A DNA stretch of 64,000 bases from Trichobilharzia szidati (GCA_944472155.2 OX235273.1:3135204-3199203), one strand, 5' to 3'; positions 44,054 to 54,859 are shown, counted from the first letter of the stretch. Program-made: numbers and translations. Notes: generated by a model not told the origin, from the sequence alone.

Positions 44054-45137
44054 TGTAACGACAGAAGACAAGGGCCAGGCAACAGATCGTTTATTGAGAA
44101 AATCAACAGATATTTATAGATTTTCATGTACACATTATTGTCAGCGGAGAAGCGACGTCTTCTGATTGGTTGTTTTTTTGCTGCTGAAAATTATTCTGTA
44201 TTCGGTTAGGTTTTCCGGTTTTCGACATAGAACTTTGCACATATGTGCGGCAGTTCAAGTCGCCACACTCCCTCCTTGTAGCACACAAAGCAAGAGAAGA
44301 AAGTAGAAGAAATGCATAATAATATAGACAGTAAACAGAGGTGTGAGACAAAGGAATAGTAATAACGAAGAACAATATAGTTTCATTGGAAATCATAAGT
44401 CACAAGGAGTGGATGCATCTGCGCCAGCCAGCCATTGACAACGATTTTGAGCCATATCACCAATTGTCTCCAGCCTTCATTGGTTTTTACCGTCTCGAGG
44501 ACTCCAAACAGCCATGAAGTCTACACCTTCCTACGTGGCTTAGACTAACTGTTGTAGATTTCATTGACTGGTGCCATGTTATGGTTTGACCGCCACTAGC
44601 TCTTTCCCAGCCTGGCCCTATTTCAGCTAACATTGGCCGTTGTGGAGGAAGGCGATGACTAGGCATACGTATCACATGTCCTAACCATCTCAGTCGATGT
44701 AATTTCACAGCCATTTCGATTGATTTCCCCTCCTTACCTAGCACTCGACCGATGCCTAACCTCAATATTGCTCACCTTATTATACCACTTCACACGGGAG
44801 ATAGAACGCAGACACTTATGATCAAAGACAGCTAATCTTTTCATGTTTTCCGCACTCAATAGCCAGGTCTTACAGCCATAAAGGAGGACGGAGCGGACTG
44901 TTGAGCAGTACACACGCCCTTTCGTCGATAGTCGGATATCGCGTCTATGCCTTTGACCGTTTCTTAGAAAGTTAAGCCATATATCTGCCAATCGTATTTG
45001 CACAAGTTAAGTCTGCTGTGATTGGTTGATGAGTTCCTCAAGGTTAAGCTTTGTTAGCGTATTTTCTTCTGATGACCGCGATTCGGGACGTAACATTGAC
45101 GTAAATTGTTGTTTACAATTTTTGGCTTAGGCTGTAC
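44054..45137 (-). mobile_element. Solo LTR, split by a LINE-A insertion
   Basis: The 3' LTR part is 44054-44205 (TGTAACGACAGAAGACAAGG, TTTATTGAGAAAATC, ATATTTATAGATTTTC on +). The other part resumes near 44950 (TTTCTTAGAAAGTTAAGCCA) and runs to about 45137. Both match the LTR at 30086-30429 in the right order with the LINE-A at 44206-44949 between them. The 5' end (CTCTCACCA) is missing. Confidence 0.82.
44206..44949 (-). mobile_element. LINE-A nested in an LTR
   Basis: On the - strand the frames 45003-44734 and 44765-44487 encode RRDIRLSTKGRVYCSTVRSV, LLYGCKTWLLSAENMKRLAV, VLGKEGKSIEMAVKLHRLRW and LGHVIRMPSHRLPPQRPMLA, with one frameshift near 44755. The 3' UTR runs to 44206 without a clear tetranucleotide run. 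The copy is very close in sequence to 30881-31795, so it is relatively young. Confidence 0.87.
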
Positions 45138-45255
45138 ATAGAGGAACACAAAGAACTAAGAGTGCTACAATCAGCGTAAACTCACTTATACCTGCAAATA
45201 GATTCCTCATGTGTTTGTTCACGGGGGTTTGATTGATCACAAGATCGATGATGAT
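45138..45255. other. Short spacer without recognised features
   Basis: A (GAT)n run lies at about 45246-45262. No gene or element was recognised. Confidence 0.35.
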
Positions 45256-45355
45256 GATGATGAACTGACTTCAGTTAGAGAACTATTGAAAACAAGGGAG
45301 TGTGGGTCAACTGTTTCGTCCTTTCTTGAGACTCTTCATCAGTACGCACCTGTGA
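45256..45355 (-). mobile_element. HH-SINE core copy
   Basis: On the - strand it reads GTGCGTACTGATGAAGAGTC, then AAGAAAGGACGAAACAGTTG. CTGATGA, the AGA insertion and GAAAC are all intact; the helix II GUCUC/GGAC pairing is imperfect. The tRNA-like head is missing. Confidence 0.72.
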
Positions 45356-45554
45356 TAACATCGAAGATCGAACGCTGGATTGCGAATCAGCAGAAGTTGG
45401 AATTGATGAACAATTGTATGGCGTCTATGAGTTCTATTCCTGGTGATGTCATGTGTACATGATGGCAAAACCCAAAGCAGGTAGACAATTGTTGTCGAGT
45501 AACCCTGCTTTTCAATGGTTCTTTAACTCAGGTCAATTTGCAATCAATCTTGAT

Positions 45555-45755
45555 TCCTGTGCGTCGGTGGCACAGAGGTTAGGACTCTCGCCGACTATGC
45601 ACATGGTCCGGGGTTCGATCCCTTGCCGACGCACACCTGATATCAATGGTCGGCCTGCAAAATTTGGGCTACCGATATCACATGCTGAAAATTCCATACT
45701 TGTACCAAAAATACGGTGCGGAATCAAGCTATAATCAAAATAATAAAAAAAATAT
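45555..45755 (+). mobile_element. SINE-2, full-length
   Basis: The head TGTGCGTCGGTGGCACAGAG and B box CCGGGGTTCGATCCC are intact. CACACCTGATATCAATGGTC, the AAATTTGGGCTACCGATATC block and the tail GAAAATTCCATACTTGTACC then GCGGAATCAAGC, ending A-rich, follow. It is the cleanest SINE-2 in the window. Confidence 0.88.
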
Positions 45756-46185
45756 ATGTGTCAGGCTGTAAGCCGCACTTCATTAGTTAAGGATTTGTGA
45801 TACTATCCAGTTGCCCAAGGACCGAAATAAGCTATGCGAGGTTTGAACCTTATGCCCATTCTCTGACCCATGCCAAAGGGTCGAATACTGACCGTTGTAT
45901 ATCCATTTGCCTATCTTGTAATGTCATCGCTGAAGTGTATTCATACTGAGACATATGAAGGCGAATGTGTATAGATAGATAGATCAGGGAAACTATGAAA
46001 TCATTCACAAGTGAATTAGAAGTACTGGTGGACTAGATCCTCGACGTCGGTACATAGCTTCGTTAACACCTGGTAAATGTCAATAATAGTCGCTTACAAA
46101 ATCATCGTATCAAACAGACGAGGCTGGAGTTGATTTACTAAGACCAGTGTATACTCAGTTATACCGGAAATAGATTCCTTATGTG
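45756..46185. other. No gene recognised
   Basis: The sequence holds no open frame over 60 codons. A (GATA)n-like ATAGATAGATAGATC run lies near 45970. Confidence 0.35.
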
Positions 46186-46189
46186 ATTG

Positions 46190-46410
46190 ATCATAAACTG
46201 ACTTCGTTTGGAGAGGACTACTGTTTCGTCCCTGTTCGGGACTCTTCATCAGTACTGACTTATGACCCCACTGGGTATCGAACCATAGGTTGCTGTCGGC
46301 AAAAGTTAGAATTCATAAGCTATTGGATTCCATCACAAGTGGAATGATGGTGCGTGCTGATGAAGAGTCCCAATTAGGGACGAAACAGTTGTTCAGTACT
46401 CATTTGCCTA
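46190..46410. mobile_element. HH-SINE inverted pair
   Basis: The - strand copy (46190-46330) has GTACTGATGAAGAGTCCC, GAACA, GGGACGAAACAG. The + strand copy (46330-46410) has GTGCTGATGAAGAGTCCC, AATTA, GGGACGAAACAG. Both keep perfect GTCCC/GGGAC helix II arms with different loops. They face each other and could form a long hairpin. Confidence 0.75.
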
Positions 46411-47455
46411 CTTGAGAAGTCATTTTGCGATCATCGGTCTTGATTCTTTGTAGGTTAGGACATCAGCCATACTTCATTATTTGCGGGTTGATGATACTGT
46501 CCAGTTGCTCAAGCTTTGAATTAAGTGCAGCAAGATTCGAACCTGGGACTCATTCCCTGGAGTAGTGCTAGTGCTTCAACCAATGAGTCACATACTGATT
46601 GTGTAGAGTCAGTGAACATTTTTATATGTTTCTAAAGTATATCAATCTTAAGAAGATTATTCACGACGAGCCACATGAATGATTGAAGGGTAATCGCAAC
46701 CGTTGGTAAGCAATTCGTTGCTCATTGCCATGAAAATTTCTTGGAAATTCACCTCGTAACTGGCATTGAGTGAGCAGTGAGATGAAACACCTGAACCAGT
46801 CATTGCTTCTTAATTTCCAGTAGTCCTTTAGTTATATCATCTGATAGGGAAAACTTTCTGGAGACAGATCCTCACAGTAATCAATTAAGATATCAGGTTT
46901 AGTAATCCTCTTTTGGAAGAGGGATGCTATCCACGAAATGGCCTGATCTATGCACTGATGATTTACAGTGTAGCACCTAGGTGCTTTTAGATACTGCAAA
47001 AGTAAAATTTCAGGAAGTTGTTGAAGAGATTCCATAGAAGGAAGCTATTAGTTGTTCTCAGACTTTAAGTATACCACTGGACGACACTGGCTCGAATTCT
47101 CCAAGTGGTGTCAGTTTCTTTGAAGCTGTTTTCATGGTCATCATTTAAGACGACGCGAAATGACTCATTAGACTAGTGATTAACTTTAGAATTTCCAAAT
47201 TCGCAATTACTCATTATGACAACAACAAAAAAAACAACAGATTGAGCGGAGAAATATTCCGTCCTTTTCAATGAGTAGTTCCTCATCATCGACTGGTTCG
47301 ACACTAGTATACATTTTTTTACATCAAATTTTATTTTACTAATCAACTGGTTATTTTAGTTAATCGTTTTTGGGTATATCGATGCGGGGTGAAATCAAGA
47401 GGTTAAAGGTCAGCAGAGCAATTAACTAATCGATGTTAGTAAGAAGATAGCGAAG
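46411..47455. other. No gene recognised
   Basis: The longest open frame is a 67-codon - strand frame (47035-46832) without a recognised domain. No repeat family from elsewhere in the window was matched. Confidence 0.35.
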
Positions 47456-47610
47456 TTTCTAAGGTGGAGGGGTGAAAATTAATTAACTACGGAATTCAAG
47501 ATAAGTTATTACATAATCAAGAGACTTGTCAAATGGCGATAATGACTAAGAAGAATAGGTTGACTCAGAAGAGGGTTACGTAACATACAAACAAGTTAAT
47601 GTAATTAGCT
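47456..47610 (+). repeat. Dispersed repeat D copy
   Basis: AATCAAGAGACTTGTCAAAT then GGCGATAATGACTAAGAAGA and GACTCAGAAGAGGGTTACGT match 51650-51715 directly and 47930-48040 in reverse. The class is unknown. Confidence 0.55.
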
Positions 47611-47924
47611 AGAATTGTAAAAATTAACAAAGTCAAAAGATAGATGTTACAAGGGGAGTGAAAAAAATCGTTTTTAAAAACTTAATACATATTATTATGT
47701 AGTTGGCCATGGTAAAGATGAAGGGTTTGTACAAATTTCTTTTGAAAGCATACATAGATTTGGCTAGTTCAGAGGAATTCCCAATACCTCTACTGTCTGC
47801 GTAGAAGTCGTACTCGTTGTAGGCCATGCGATAGGTTGAGTGAAATACGATAAATAACTTTTGAAATCTTTGTTAGAGTCAGTCGACTTGATGTTCACTC
47901 AGTATTCAGGAGATGAGCTATTAC

Positions 47925-48110
47925 TGAGCTGCATATAACTTTATTCTGACCTTGTATTTTACGTAATACTCCTGAGTCATCCTATTCTTCTTGGTCATCA
48001 TCGCTATTTTACAAACTTTTTGATTATATAATCATTTGTAAAATCTCAGCGAAATTGAAACAAGTAATTCCAAAGTTTCCTGTCTTCAGCAAACTGCTCG
48101 GAACTTGTTG
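47925..48110 (-). repeat. Dispersed repeat D copy
   Basis: On + it reads TTTTACGTAATACTCCTGAG, TCATCCTATTCTTCTTGGTC and CAAACTGCTCGGAACTTGTT, the reverse of the 47456 and 51540-51715 segments. A SINE-3 begins at its right edge. Confidence 0.55.
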
Positions 48111-48585
48111 GTACTAGATGGTTGGAGGCAATCGGCAGGAAGCCTTGGACCTAGGTTTCGTGCTAGTTGGCACTCATCAGCAAGGCGTATCTGCAACCTT
48201 GAAGGAACTCATGTCCCTTCTCAGATTGGAACCCGCATCACCCAATGCTGCAGTCAGAGACGTTACCACTGAGCTATTCAGGCTCGTGACTGACCTCCTG
48301 TAGGACTGTATTGGATATTTTTGATTGAACACTAGTCAGTAACTAGTGTAAAGTGTCTAGTCCTATCTTCGGTGCAGACTGAATTCTATCAGTCATGTTT
48401 ACGATGTGGCCACCATGCTATGTGCCTCCAACCATCTAGTACCAACAATTCACAGTGCAGCGTAATGGCGAGCCACCTAGCGTGGTGGCCACATTGCAAA
48501 CATGACTGATAGAATTCAGTCTGCACCGAAGATAGGACTAGACACTTTACACTAGTTACTGACTAGTGTTCAATCAAAAAATGCT
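48111..48585. mobile_element. SINE-3 with perfect-looking foldback
   Basis: A - strand SINE-3 head (48180-48300; TGCAGTCAGAGACGTTACCA on +) is followed by a palindrome: arms 48317-48426 and 48472-48580 are reverse complements over about 105 bp with few differences. The arm carries TTGATTGAACACTAGTCAGT and GGTGCAGACTGAATTCTATC. The spacer is about 45 bp. Confidence 0.82.
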
Positions 48586-49010
48586 CCGAACTTCTTCACA
48601 GAAATTAATCGAAATTAAAATAACGGAGGTTTATTTATAAAAAGGACATCTCTTGTTTTCGAAAACTTTGACCCCGATTACATGAGTCATGAATCATCAA
48701 TATGTATAACAAACAAACAAAATTTAATGAGCTGTGATCAAAATGTGACCTCAGACTTCTTACAGTTATATTAGTCTACTTTTGATGTTGAACACTTTAA
48801 ACAGAGTGTACTTTTGCATGAGAATTTTAGTGATTACGTTCAACTAAAAGTTCATGGTCGTAGATAACTGAATATGAAAAGGCTATGTGTATATGTGGTA
48901 TACAATGGTGTGTGTGTGTATGGGTAAACAGTTGCAAATCATTTGAAAGCCTCTCCACCATAAGAAGACATAGACAATCGGGAGGTTTAGACCAAGTAGG
49001 ATTAATTAGT
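48586..49010. other. No gene recognised
   Basis: The first 60 bp resemble repeat D (TGCTCCGAACTTCTTCACAG). A GTGTGTGTGTATG run lies near 48908. No gene is supported. Confidence 0.35.
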
Positions 49011-49012
49011 GA

Positions 49013-49880
49013 TATATTATTATTATTGTTTCCTTTAATTCCTAGAGGAACATAGGACTTCAGCCTCACGTCTCCATTGCGTTCGGTTGTCTGCTAGAGT
49101 CTTCACCTGGCTCCAAGTCTACCCACACGCTTTCATCTCCTCTTCACATGACCTCCTCCATGTCACCCACCCTCGCACTGACGACCAACTCGCCGCTTCC
49201 CATTCAGTCGGGTTCCACTCGAGCAATGGCTTGTCTAGTGATGTCACTTGATGCATTGTTTCCTAAGAGTATGGCCAATCCAATCCACCTCCATTTATTC
49301 CTGCCTATTTGTTTCACAATCGGTTCCTGGTTGGTTCGCTCATTGCCAGAGATCCCTGTTGCTGATCTTTTCTGATCGGCCATCTGATCTTGAGCGAAGT
49401 ATTGAGCGAAGACAACTGTTAATGAAGGTCTGTAGTTTGTTTGAGATGCTCTTTATGACGCGCACTGCAAGTCTCTGATCCGTATGTTGAGTAGCACTGA
49501 CTGACTTCACATTGGAGTTGAAAATCCGGATGTTATTTTTGATGCTGAGTAGGGTTGTTGACCTCCACACAGACTTGAGAGTAGTGAAAGCTTGTCTTGC
49601 TTTTCCGATTCTTGCTTTGATATCCTCGTCAGTTCCGTTGGCCTGTAGGTAACGGAGGTTGTTTCTTTCAGGTTCAGTTTCTCGCATTTATGCTGATTGT
49701 TGTCTGTTGTTGTGGTTGCTATTGGTGGTGTTGGCCAGGAATCTTCGTCATCTCTGTTTTCTCTATGTTCACCTGAAGTCCTTGCTATTTTTGATTCTTC
49801 CAGTTTGTGGGAAATCAGACATATATCATGGGCGAAGTCCAGATCCTGCAAGTTTTTTGTGTCAGTCCATATCCATATTT
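49013..49880 (-). mobile_element. RTE-B LINE, RT-C and C-terminal region
   Basis: The (ATT)n tail at 49013 leads to the family 3' motif, then frames 49687-49340 (ARIGKARQAFTTLKSVWRST, KNNIRIFNSNVKSVSA) and 49851-49507 (MQDLDFAHDICLISHKLEES). The catalytic FADD reads FAHD, so one catalytic aspartate is lost. It is close to the copies at 21366 and 25565. Confidence 0.87.
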
Positions 49881-50060
49881 TATTTATTAATCAGGATTTT
49901 CCATGCACGGGAAACGTTGGAATTACTCATTTCAATTTCACTGAGATTTTACAAATATAGTTTTTAACTATGTGTCTACTTCTCACTCGACGCCCAATTA
50001 TTTTGGATCTATTCTGCCAAGTCTTGATCTCACTTCCAATGAATTATATAATATTCAAGT

Positions 50061-50291
50061 ATTGATTTTGTAGGGATTTTGTTTGATTGGTTGGAGCATT
50101 CCACCATGATCTGTTATCAGTTAGAGAACCATTGGAAAACCTGCAGGGAGTACTGGACAGCCTTTTCGTCCTTGTTTGGGACTCTTTGTCAGCTGTTTAG
50201 TATTCCCAGGTTTTCCAATGGTTCTCTTACTGATGACAGATCATGGTGAAATGTTCCAACCAATCAAACAGAAAACCCCTACAAAACCAAT
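50061..50291. repeat. Palindromic HH-SINE foldback
   Basis: Arms 50061-50140 and 50207-50291 are reverse complements (TTTGTAGGG...TTGATTGGTTGG in the left arm, CCAACCAATCAAACAG in the right). The loop contains a - strand HH-SINE core, AGAGTCCCAAACAAGGACGA, with CTGATGA reading CTGACAA. Confidence 0.75.
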
Positions 50292-50479
50292 GCGTGAAAA
50301 TTAATCTGGTGTTCACTAGCGACTGGCCCTATTCAGACAATTAACCTGAGGTTTTAGTGGGAAGCGGTGACCAGTAGGGTGCCGCATGTTGAAGGTGAAG
50401 CAGTAACTCATCAACGAAGACATTGCGAAGTGGTCTCGCTATGTCATGAATTGGTAGGAGTTAGAATTCACTAACTGGC

Positions 50480-50690
50480 CATTGGATCGGGTCTCAGTGG
50501 CTTAATGGTGTACAGGCTCGCTGGCCTTGTAACCAAAAGGTCCTTGGTTTGAACGCTGGTGGTAGGTGCACACTTGGAAGAGTCCCAAACTAGGACGAGA
50601 CAGTTGGCTGATCAGTACTCCCAGGTTTTCCAATGGCTGTCTAACTGATAATATCTCATGATGAAATCCTCCAAACAATTATATATTAAT
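50480..50690 (+). mobile_element. HH-SINE copy, core degraded
   Basis: The tRNA-like head TCTCAGTGGCTTAATGGTGT and the B-box remnant TTGGTTTGAACG are followed by GTGCACACTTGGAAGAGTCC, AAACTAGGACGAGACAG and the body AGTACTCCCAGGTTTTCCAA. CTGATGA and GAAAC are both mutated. Confidence 0.75.
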
Positions 50691-50714
50691 TTGTTGCAAA
50701 CTCCTACGAATCAT

Positions 50715-50945
50715 GCGTCGGTAGCATGGTGGTTAGGATACTCGCCGACCAAGCACATGGTCCGGAGTTCGATCCCCGGCTGACTCACTCCTTTACCTCG
50801 CTTAGCCAGAAATACAGCTAGTAAAGGGGAAAGGTTGGGCATGAGGCTAGCAACCTCATCCTGTAAAAATAAACACTGCTACAGAAACTTCAAGCCTCTA
50901 GCTTGAAGCCCTATGTTCCACTGGGAACTTGAAGGAAGAAAAAAA
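50715..50945 (+). mobile_element. SINE-1, full-length
   Basis: The head ATGCGTCGGTAGCATGGTGG, B box GGAGTTCGATCCCCGG, body TTGGGCATGAGGCTAGCAAC and the tail AAGCCCTATGTTCCACTGGG, ending in GGAAGAAAAAAAC, are all present. Confidence 0.88.
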
Positions 50946-51018
50946 CAACGAATTAACTCATCTCGAATTCCGTATTTCATTAATTTTCACCCCTCCTTCA
51001 AATCTTAGATATCTTGTT

Positions 51019-51259
51019 TTCAGTTCCAGTTCTTTTCCTTCACGTTCCCCAGTGGAACACAGGGCTCCAAGGTAGTGGCTTGAGGTTTCTGTAGCGGTGT
51101 TTATTTTACAGGATGGGGTTGCTAGCCTCATGCCCAACCTTTCCTCTTTACCAGAATTATTTCTGGCTCGGCGAGGTAAAGGAGTGCGTCGGCCGGGGAT
51201 CGAACCCCGGACCATGTGTATGGTCGGCGAGCGTCCTAACCGCTATACCACCGACGCAC
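51019..51259 (-). mobile_element. SINE-1, full-length, with 12-bp target duplication
   Basis: On the - strand the head TGCGTCGGTGGTATAGCGG and B box GGGGTTCGATCCCCGG are intact, and the body and tail match the other copies. AGATATCTTGTT flanks it (51007-51018 and 51260-51271). It lies between repeat D segments. Confidence 0.9.
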
Positions 51260-51305
51260 AGATATCTTGTTGCTAATATTTATTAGTTAATTGTTTCAAA
51301 CACTT

Positions 51306-52020
51306 TCAACATTGGCTTTGTTACCGACTTGCCAATATGTTGTTCTAATAATGAACTGAGATTTCCTTAATCTGTGTAGAATTCTATTTATTGATAATGT
51401 ACTAACTGGATGCAATACTGTAGTAAAAATGCTGAGAATTCCATTCTGTATCACAAGTACTGTTTTGGAATAAAGCAAATTATTTTTATTATCATTATTA
51501 TTATTATTATAAACCTGTGTCAATTTCGATTAATTCCCCTGGAGAAGTTCGGAGCAGTTTACTGAAGACAGGAAACGTTGGAATTACTCATTTCAATTTC
51601 TCTGAGATTTCACAAATTTAATCTTTACAAATTGTTATATAATCAAGAAATTTGTAAAATGGCGATGATGACTTCGAAGAATAGGATGACTCAGAAGAAT
51701 TACGTAAAATACAGTTTTATGCCTACGGGGGAGGTGAAATTGAAATGAGCAATTCCAACGTTTGCTGCGGTCGGCACACTGCTCCGAACTTCTCCAGGGG
51801 AATTAATCGAAATTGACACAGGTTTATAATAATAATAATATTAATAATAATAATTTGTTTTATTCCAAAACAGTACTTGTGATACAGAGTGGAATTCTCT
51901 GCATTTTTACTACAGTATTGCATCCAGTTAGTACATTATCAATAAATAGAATTATACATAGATTGGGGAAACCACAGTTCATTATTACAACAATACAGTG
52001 GCATGTCAGTAGCAAAGGTA
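51306..52020. repeat. Large inverted repeat of two LINE-like 3' ends plus repeat D
   Basis: Arms at about 51310-51600 and 51735-52015 are reverse complements. Each arm holds GAGAATTCCATTCTGTATCA, AAGTACTGTTTTGGAATAAA and (ATT)n (a LINE-like 3' end), then CAATTTCGATTAATTCCCCT and GGAATTACTCATTTCAATTT (repeat D). The outer ends diverge. The element junction is inside both arms, so the pair arose by inverted duplication of a composite. Confidence 0.75.
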
Positions 52021-53145
52021 AAGCTGAAACAGTGTTTGAAGGTGTTAGAAAAGTAGGTGCTATCATATTTACTGGCGTAAGCGAGAGAAAGAAACAAAGC
52101 AGCACATAATGGAGAAAAAGGGAGAGAGAGAAAAGGAAAGGAAAGAAAGAAAATGTTGTACCTTTAAATGATATGAGTTGGAAAGACGAGATCCAGTTGT
52201 ACTACTGGCTATTTAATGAATTATAGGTGTCACGCCTAATGCTTTCTTTATCGCACAGAACACGAGCCAGGTAGGGTATGGTTAGGGTTAGGGTCGTACT
52301 TTTATAATATTTATTTAAACTCTGATTATCGTTCCACTTCACCTTTTAAGATATGACCCAATTTATTTATACACTTATATACATATACTATCTTTGTTAT
52401 TCTTATCACCTGCATAAACCTTATTATCAATATTTTGTTATCATTATAATCATCGTTATTAACTATGTTCAAAACATTTACCACATTATTATTATTATTA
52501 TTAAGACTATTAAGATTATTATTTGATTCCCAAAATCACCGTCATTGGTTAAAATTTTATGTGTAAATCTATGTAAATTAGAGTAAAACCTGAAGAAGAT
52601 CCAATTGAAAACAACAATACTGTTCGCTTATATGTGTTGTTCTAATATTATAAATGGGAATATTTAAAGAGTAATTTACCCAAATCCCTACGTACCCGAC
52701 TCATCTGTATTGCTGAAGCTTTGGCTATCGAAACAGAAAAGCCAGATCTCTGTGTACAGAAAAAGTTCGTTCAACCCCTCCAACTTTCCTGGTCTTAACC
52801 TCCCCCCTATGCTAAAGTATGGTAATCCCCAATCATATTTTAGCTCTACCAATTTTTCATGTTTTCATTTTTGTCTAATCAATTTGTATACTCTTCCTTA
52901 TTACATCAATCGTTACTATTACTGCTCTCATTTTTAACTGTCCCCGGTATTATTTCACTCGTCATTCACTTGTCATTCTAAATCAATTTTGTTTTGCAAC
53001 ATTAAATTCTATGTTATCCAATTTCACACAATATTACGTAACGTTTTTATTTTATTCCATTTGTCTACTAATCTTATAATTGCACACCCTTTTTCAAGTT
53101 CTATCCATCCTATGAATTATTCTATATATGACATTGATATTCAAG
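52020..53145. other. No gene recognised
   Basis: AT-rich DNA. A GGTTAGGGTTAGGGTCG telomere-like patch lies at about 52277-52294. Short open frames at 52710-52937 and 52989-53195 have no recognised domain. Confidence 0.35.
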
Positions 53146-53149
53146 TGTT

Positions 53150-53440
53150 GGTTTGTAAGGATTTGATTGGTTACAGGATATTCATCATGAGTTGAAATTA
53201 GTTAGAGAACCATGGGAAAACCTGGGAGCACTGGACATCTGTTTCGCCCTAGTTTGGGACTCTTCATCAATACGCAACCACCGGGATTCGAACCCAGGAC
53301 CTCCTGGTTACAAGGCGAGCTAGCTCGTAGACCATTGAGCCACTGGGACCCGACCCAATGGCCAGTACATGAATTCTAACTTCTGGCAATTCACGACATA
53401 GCGCGACCCCCAGCCAATGTCTTCGGCGAGTATTTGTCCT
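53150..53440 (-). mobile_element. HH-SINE, long copy
   Basis: On the - strand the tRNA-like head (CCCAGTGGCTCAATGGTCTA; B box GGGTTCGAATCCCGG) is followed by TTGCGTATTGATGAAGAGTC, CCAAACTAGGGCGAAACAGA, and the body to GTTTGTAAGG-like ends. CTGATGA reads TTGATGA. A second partial copy of the body follows at 53540-53630 in the same orientation. Confidence 0.8.
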
Positions 53441-53639
53441 CACACCCGAACTGCTGCACCCTACTGGTCACGACTTCTCACTAGAACCCCAGGCAACTAC
53501 CTACCTGAATAGGGCAAGTCACTAGTGAGCATCTCATTGATATCCAAGTGTTGGTTTGTAGGGATTTGATTGGCTACAGGATTTTCATCATGAGCTGACA
53601 TTAGTTAGAGAACCATTGGAAAACATTGATGCTGTAAAT

Positions 53640-54240
53640 GTTAACTACTTTCGATCGGCTTTCAAACTTGGATCAATAGCATGGTGAAATAAACATTTTC
53701 GTGATGTAAATAATGTGTTGTGTTATAATTCTTGATTTGATAAAGACGTGTAAATGAATGCGGTTAAATTGACTTCGAATGAAAAAAAAATCGATAGTGA
53801 TTCAACTAGTGTCTGTGATTCAGTTGTTACAGCATGTCCAAGACTGTTCCTCAACCGATACACTCCTAAACATCGTCTTGTTTAGTAGATGATCGTGAGG
53901 CAGATAAGGAGGGTTCGTTGGGGAGGGAAACTAACAATCCCACCCTGCAGTTGTAACCCCACAGCGACTGGAACTTCAAACTTCCTCATATAGCACTGTA
54001 ATGGTAATCAAATTCTGTACACCTTATCTTCAACGAAATCATTTGCATAGATCTTTTGTGTTGCGGTACTTTTGGCGGTCATATTGTGTTCCTTTCACGT
54101 CTTGCATGTATCTCCGCTACGCTGTATCATTTGCTTCCTCTGACATTAAATCTATCTCCCTGCTATTTGATGTTTTTATTCCGATGAACGTATCTTTATA
54201 TACTACTGATAAATCTTATCAGTAGCACGCGCCAAACTAT
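53640..54240. other. No gene recognised
   Basis: One 74-codon + strand frame (54001-54225) lacks a recognised domain. Nothing else is supported. Confidence 0.35.
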
Positions 54241-54245
54241 GTTCT

Positions 54246-54858
54246 ACTCTTACTTTACTTTACTTCGGCTATCTCCTACGGGAGGATGAGCCGGCTCCAT
54301 GAACATCTCGAATCGTTTGTAACAGAGTTCATGAAGTTTCATGGGAATTTGGTACGAGTGATGTCCCCAGAATCCCTCTGCCTTTTGTTTGAGAGTGCAG
54401 CTCTAGCCTTTACACAACCAAGTGTGACCTACAAGGCAGTAGGAGTGGAGTAGGGAGTCCACTATCCATTGGGAGCCGGTGACCGGAGTTCGGTTCATGC
54501 GCCTTTTTGAATGGGGCCAGACATCCAGGACATCCAACAAGCCCTTTGTCCATACGTCTTTCGGTGAGCTCCAGTGAGCTCCATACGCCAGCCGTTGGAG
54601 GTTTGGAATCAGGGTTTAGCCATCTCCCCTAGACTGTCATCCAATGGACAGTCAACCCGGTGAAGAGCGCCGAGCATCCGCTTTCGCCCTCTCACTTTGG
54701 TGAAAAACATCTCCGCCACGTGAAGGCAGTGAGTAGGACTTCCTCAGGAGAGGCTATGTAAGACGCCCGGTCATATGGGAGCATTTCAAGAGGTGTGCGG
54801 AGGGGTGGCCAACCCGCAGCGCAATGCACCCACCCCCAACCATCCTGAGGGATAGGAG
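54246..54858 (-). mobile_element. LINE-C, internally deleted copy
   Basis: The 3' end (read on + as ACTTTACTTTACTTCGGCTA) carries the (TTTAC)n tail and the CTCCTACGGGAGGATGAGCC end. It jumps at about 54320 to the block shared with 15775-16290, with very few differences over 540 bp. The C-terminal coding part seen in 15401-15760 is almost fully deleted here. Confidence 0.83.
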
Positions 54859-54859
54859 G

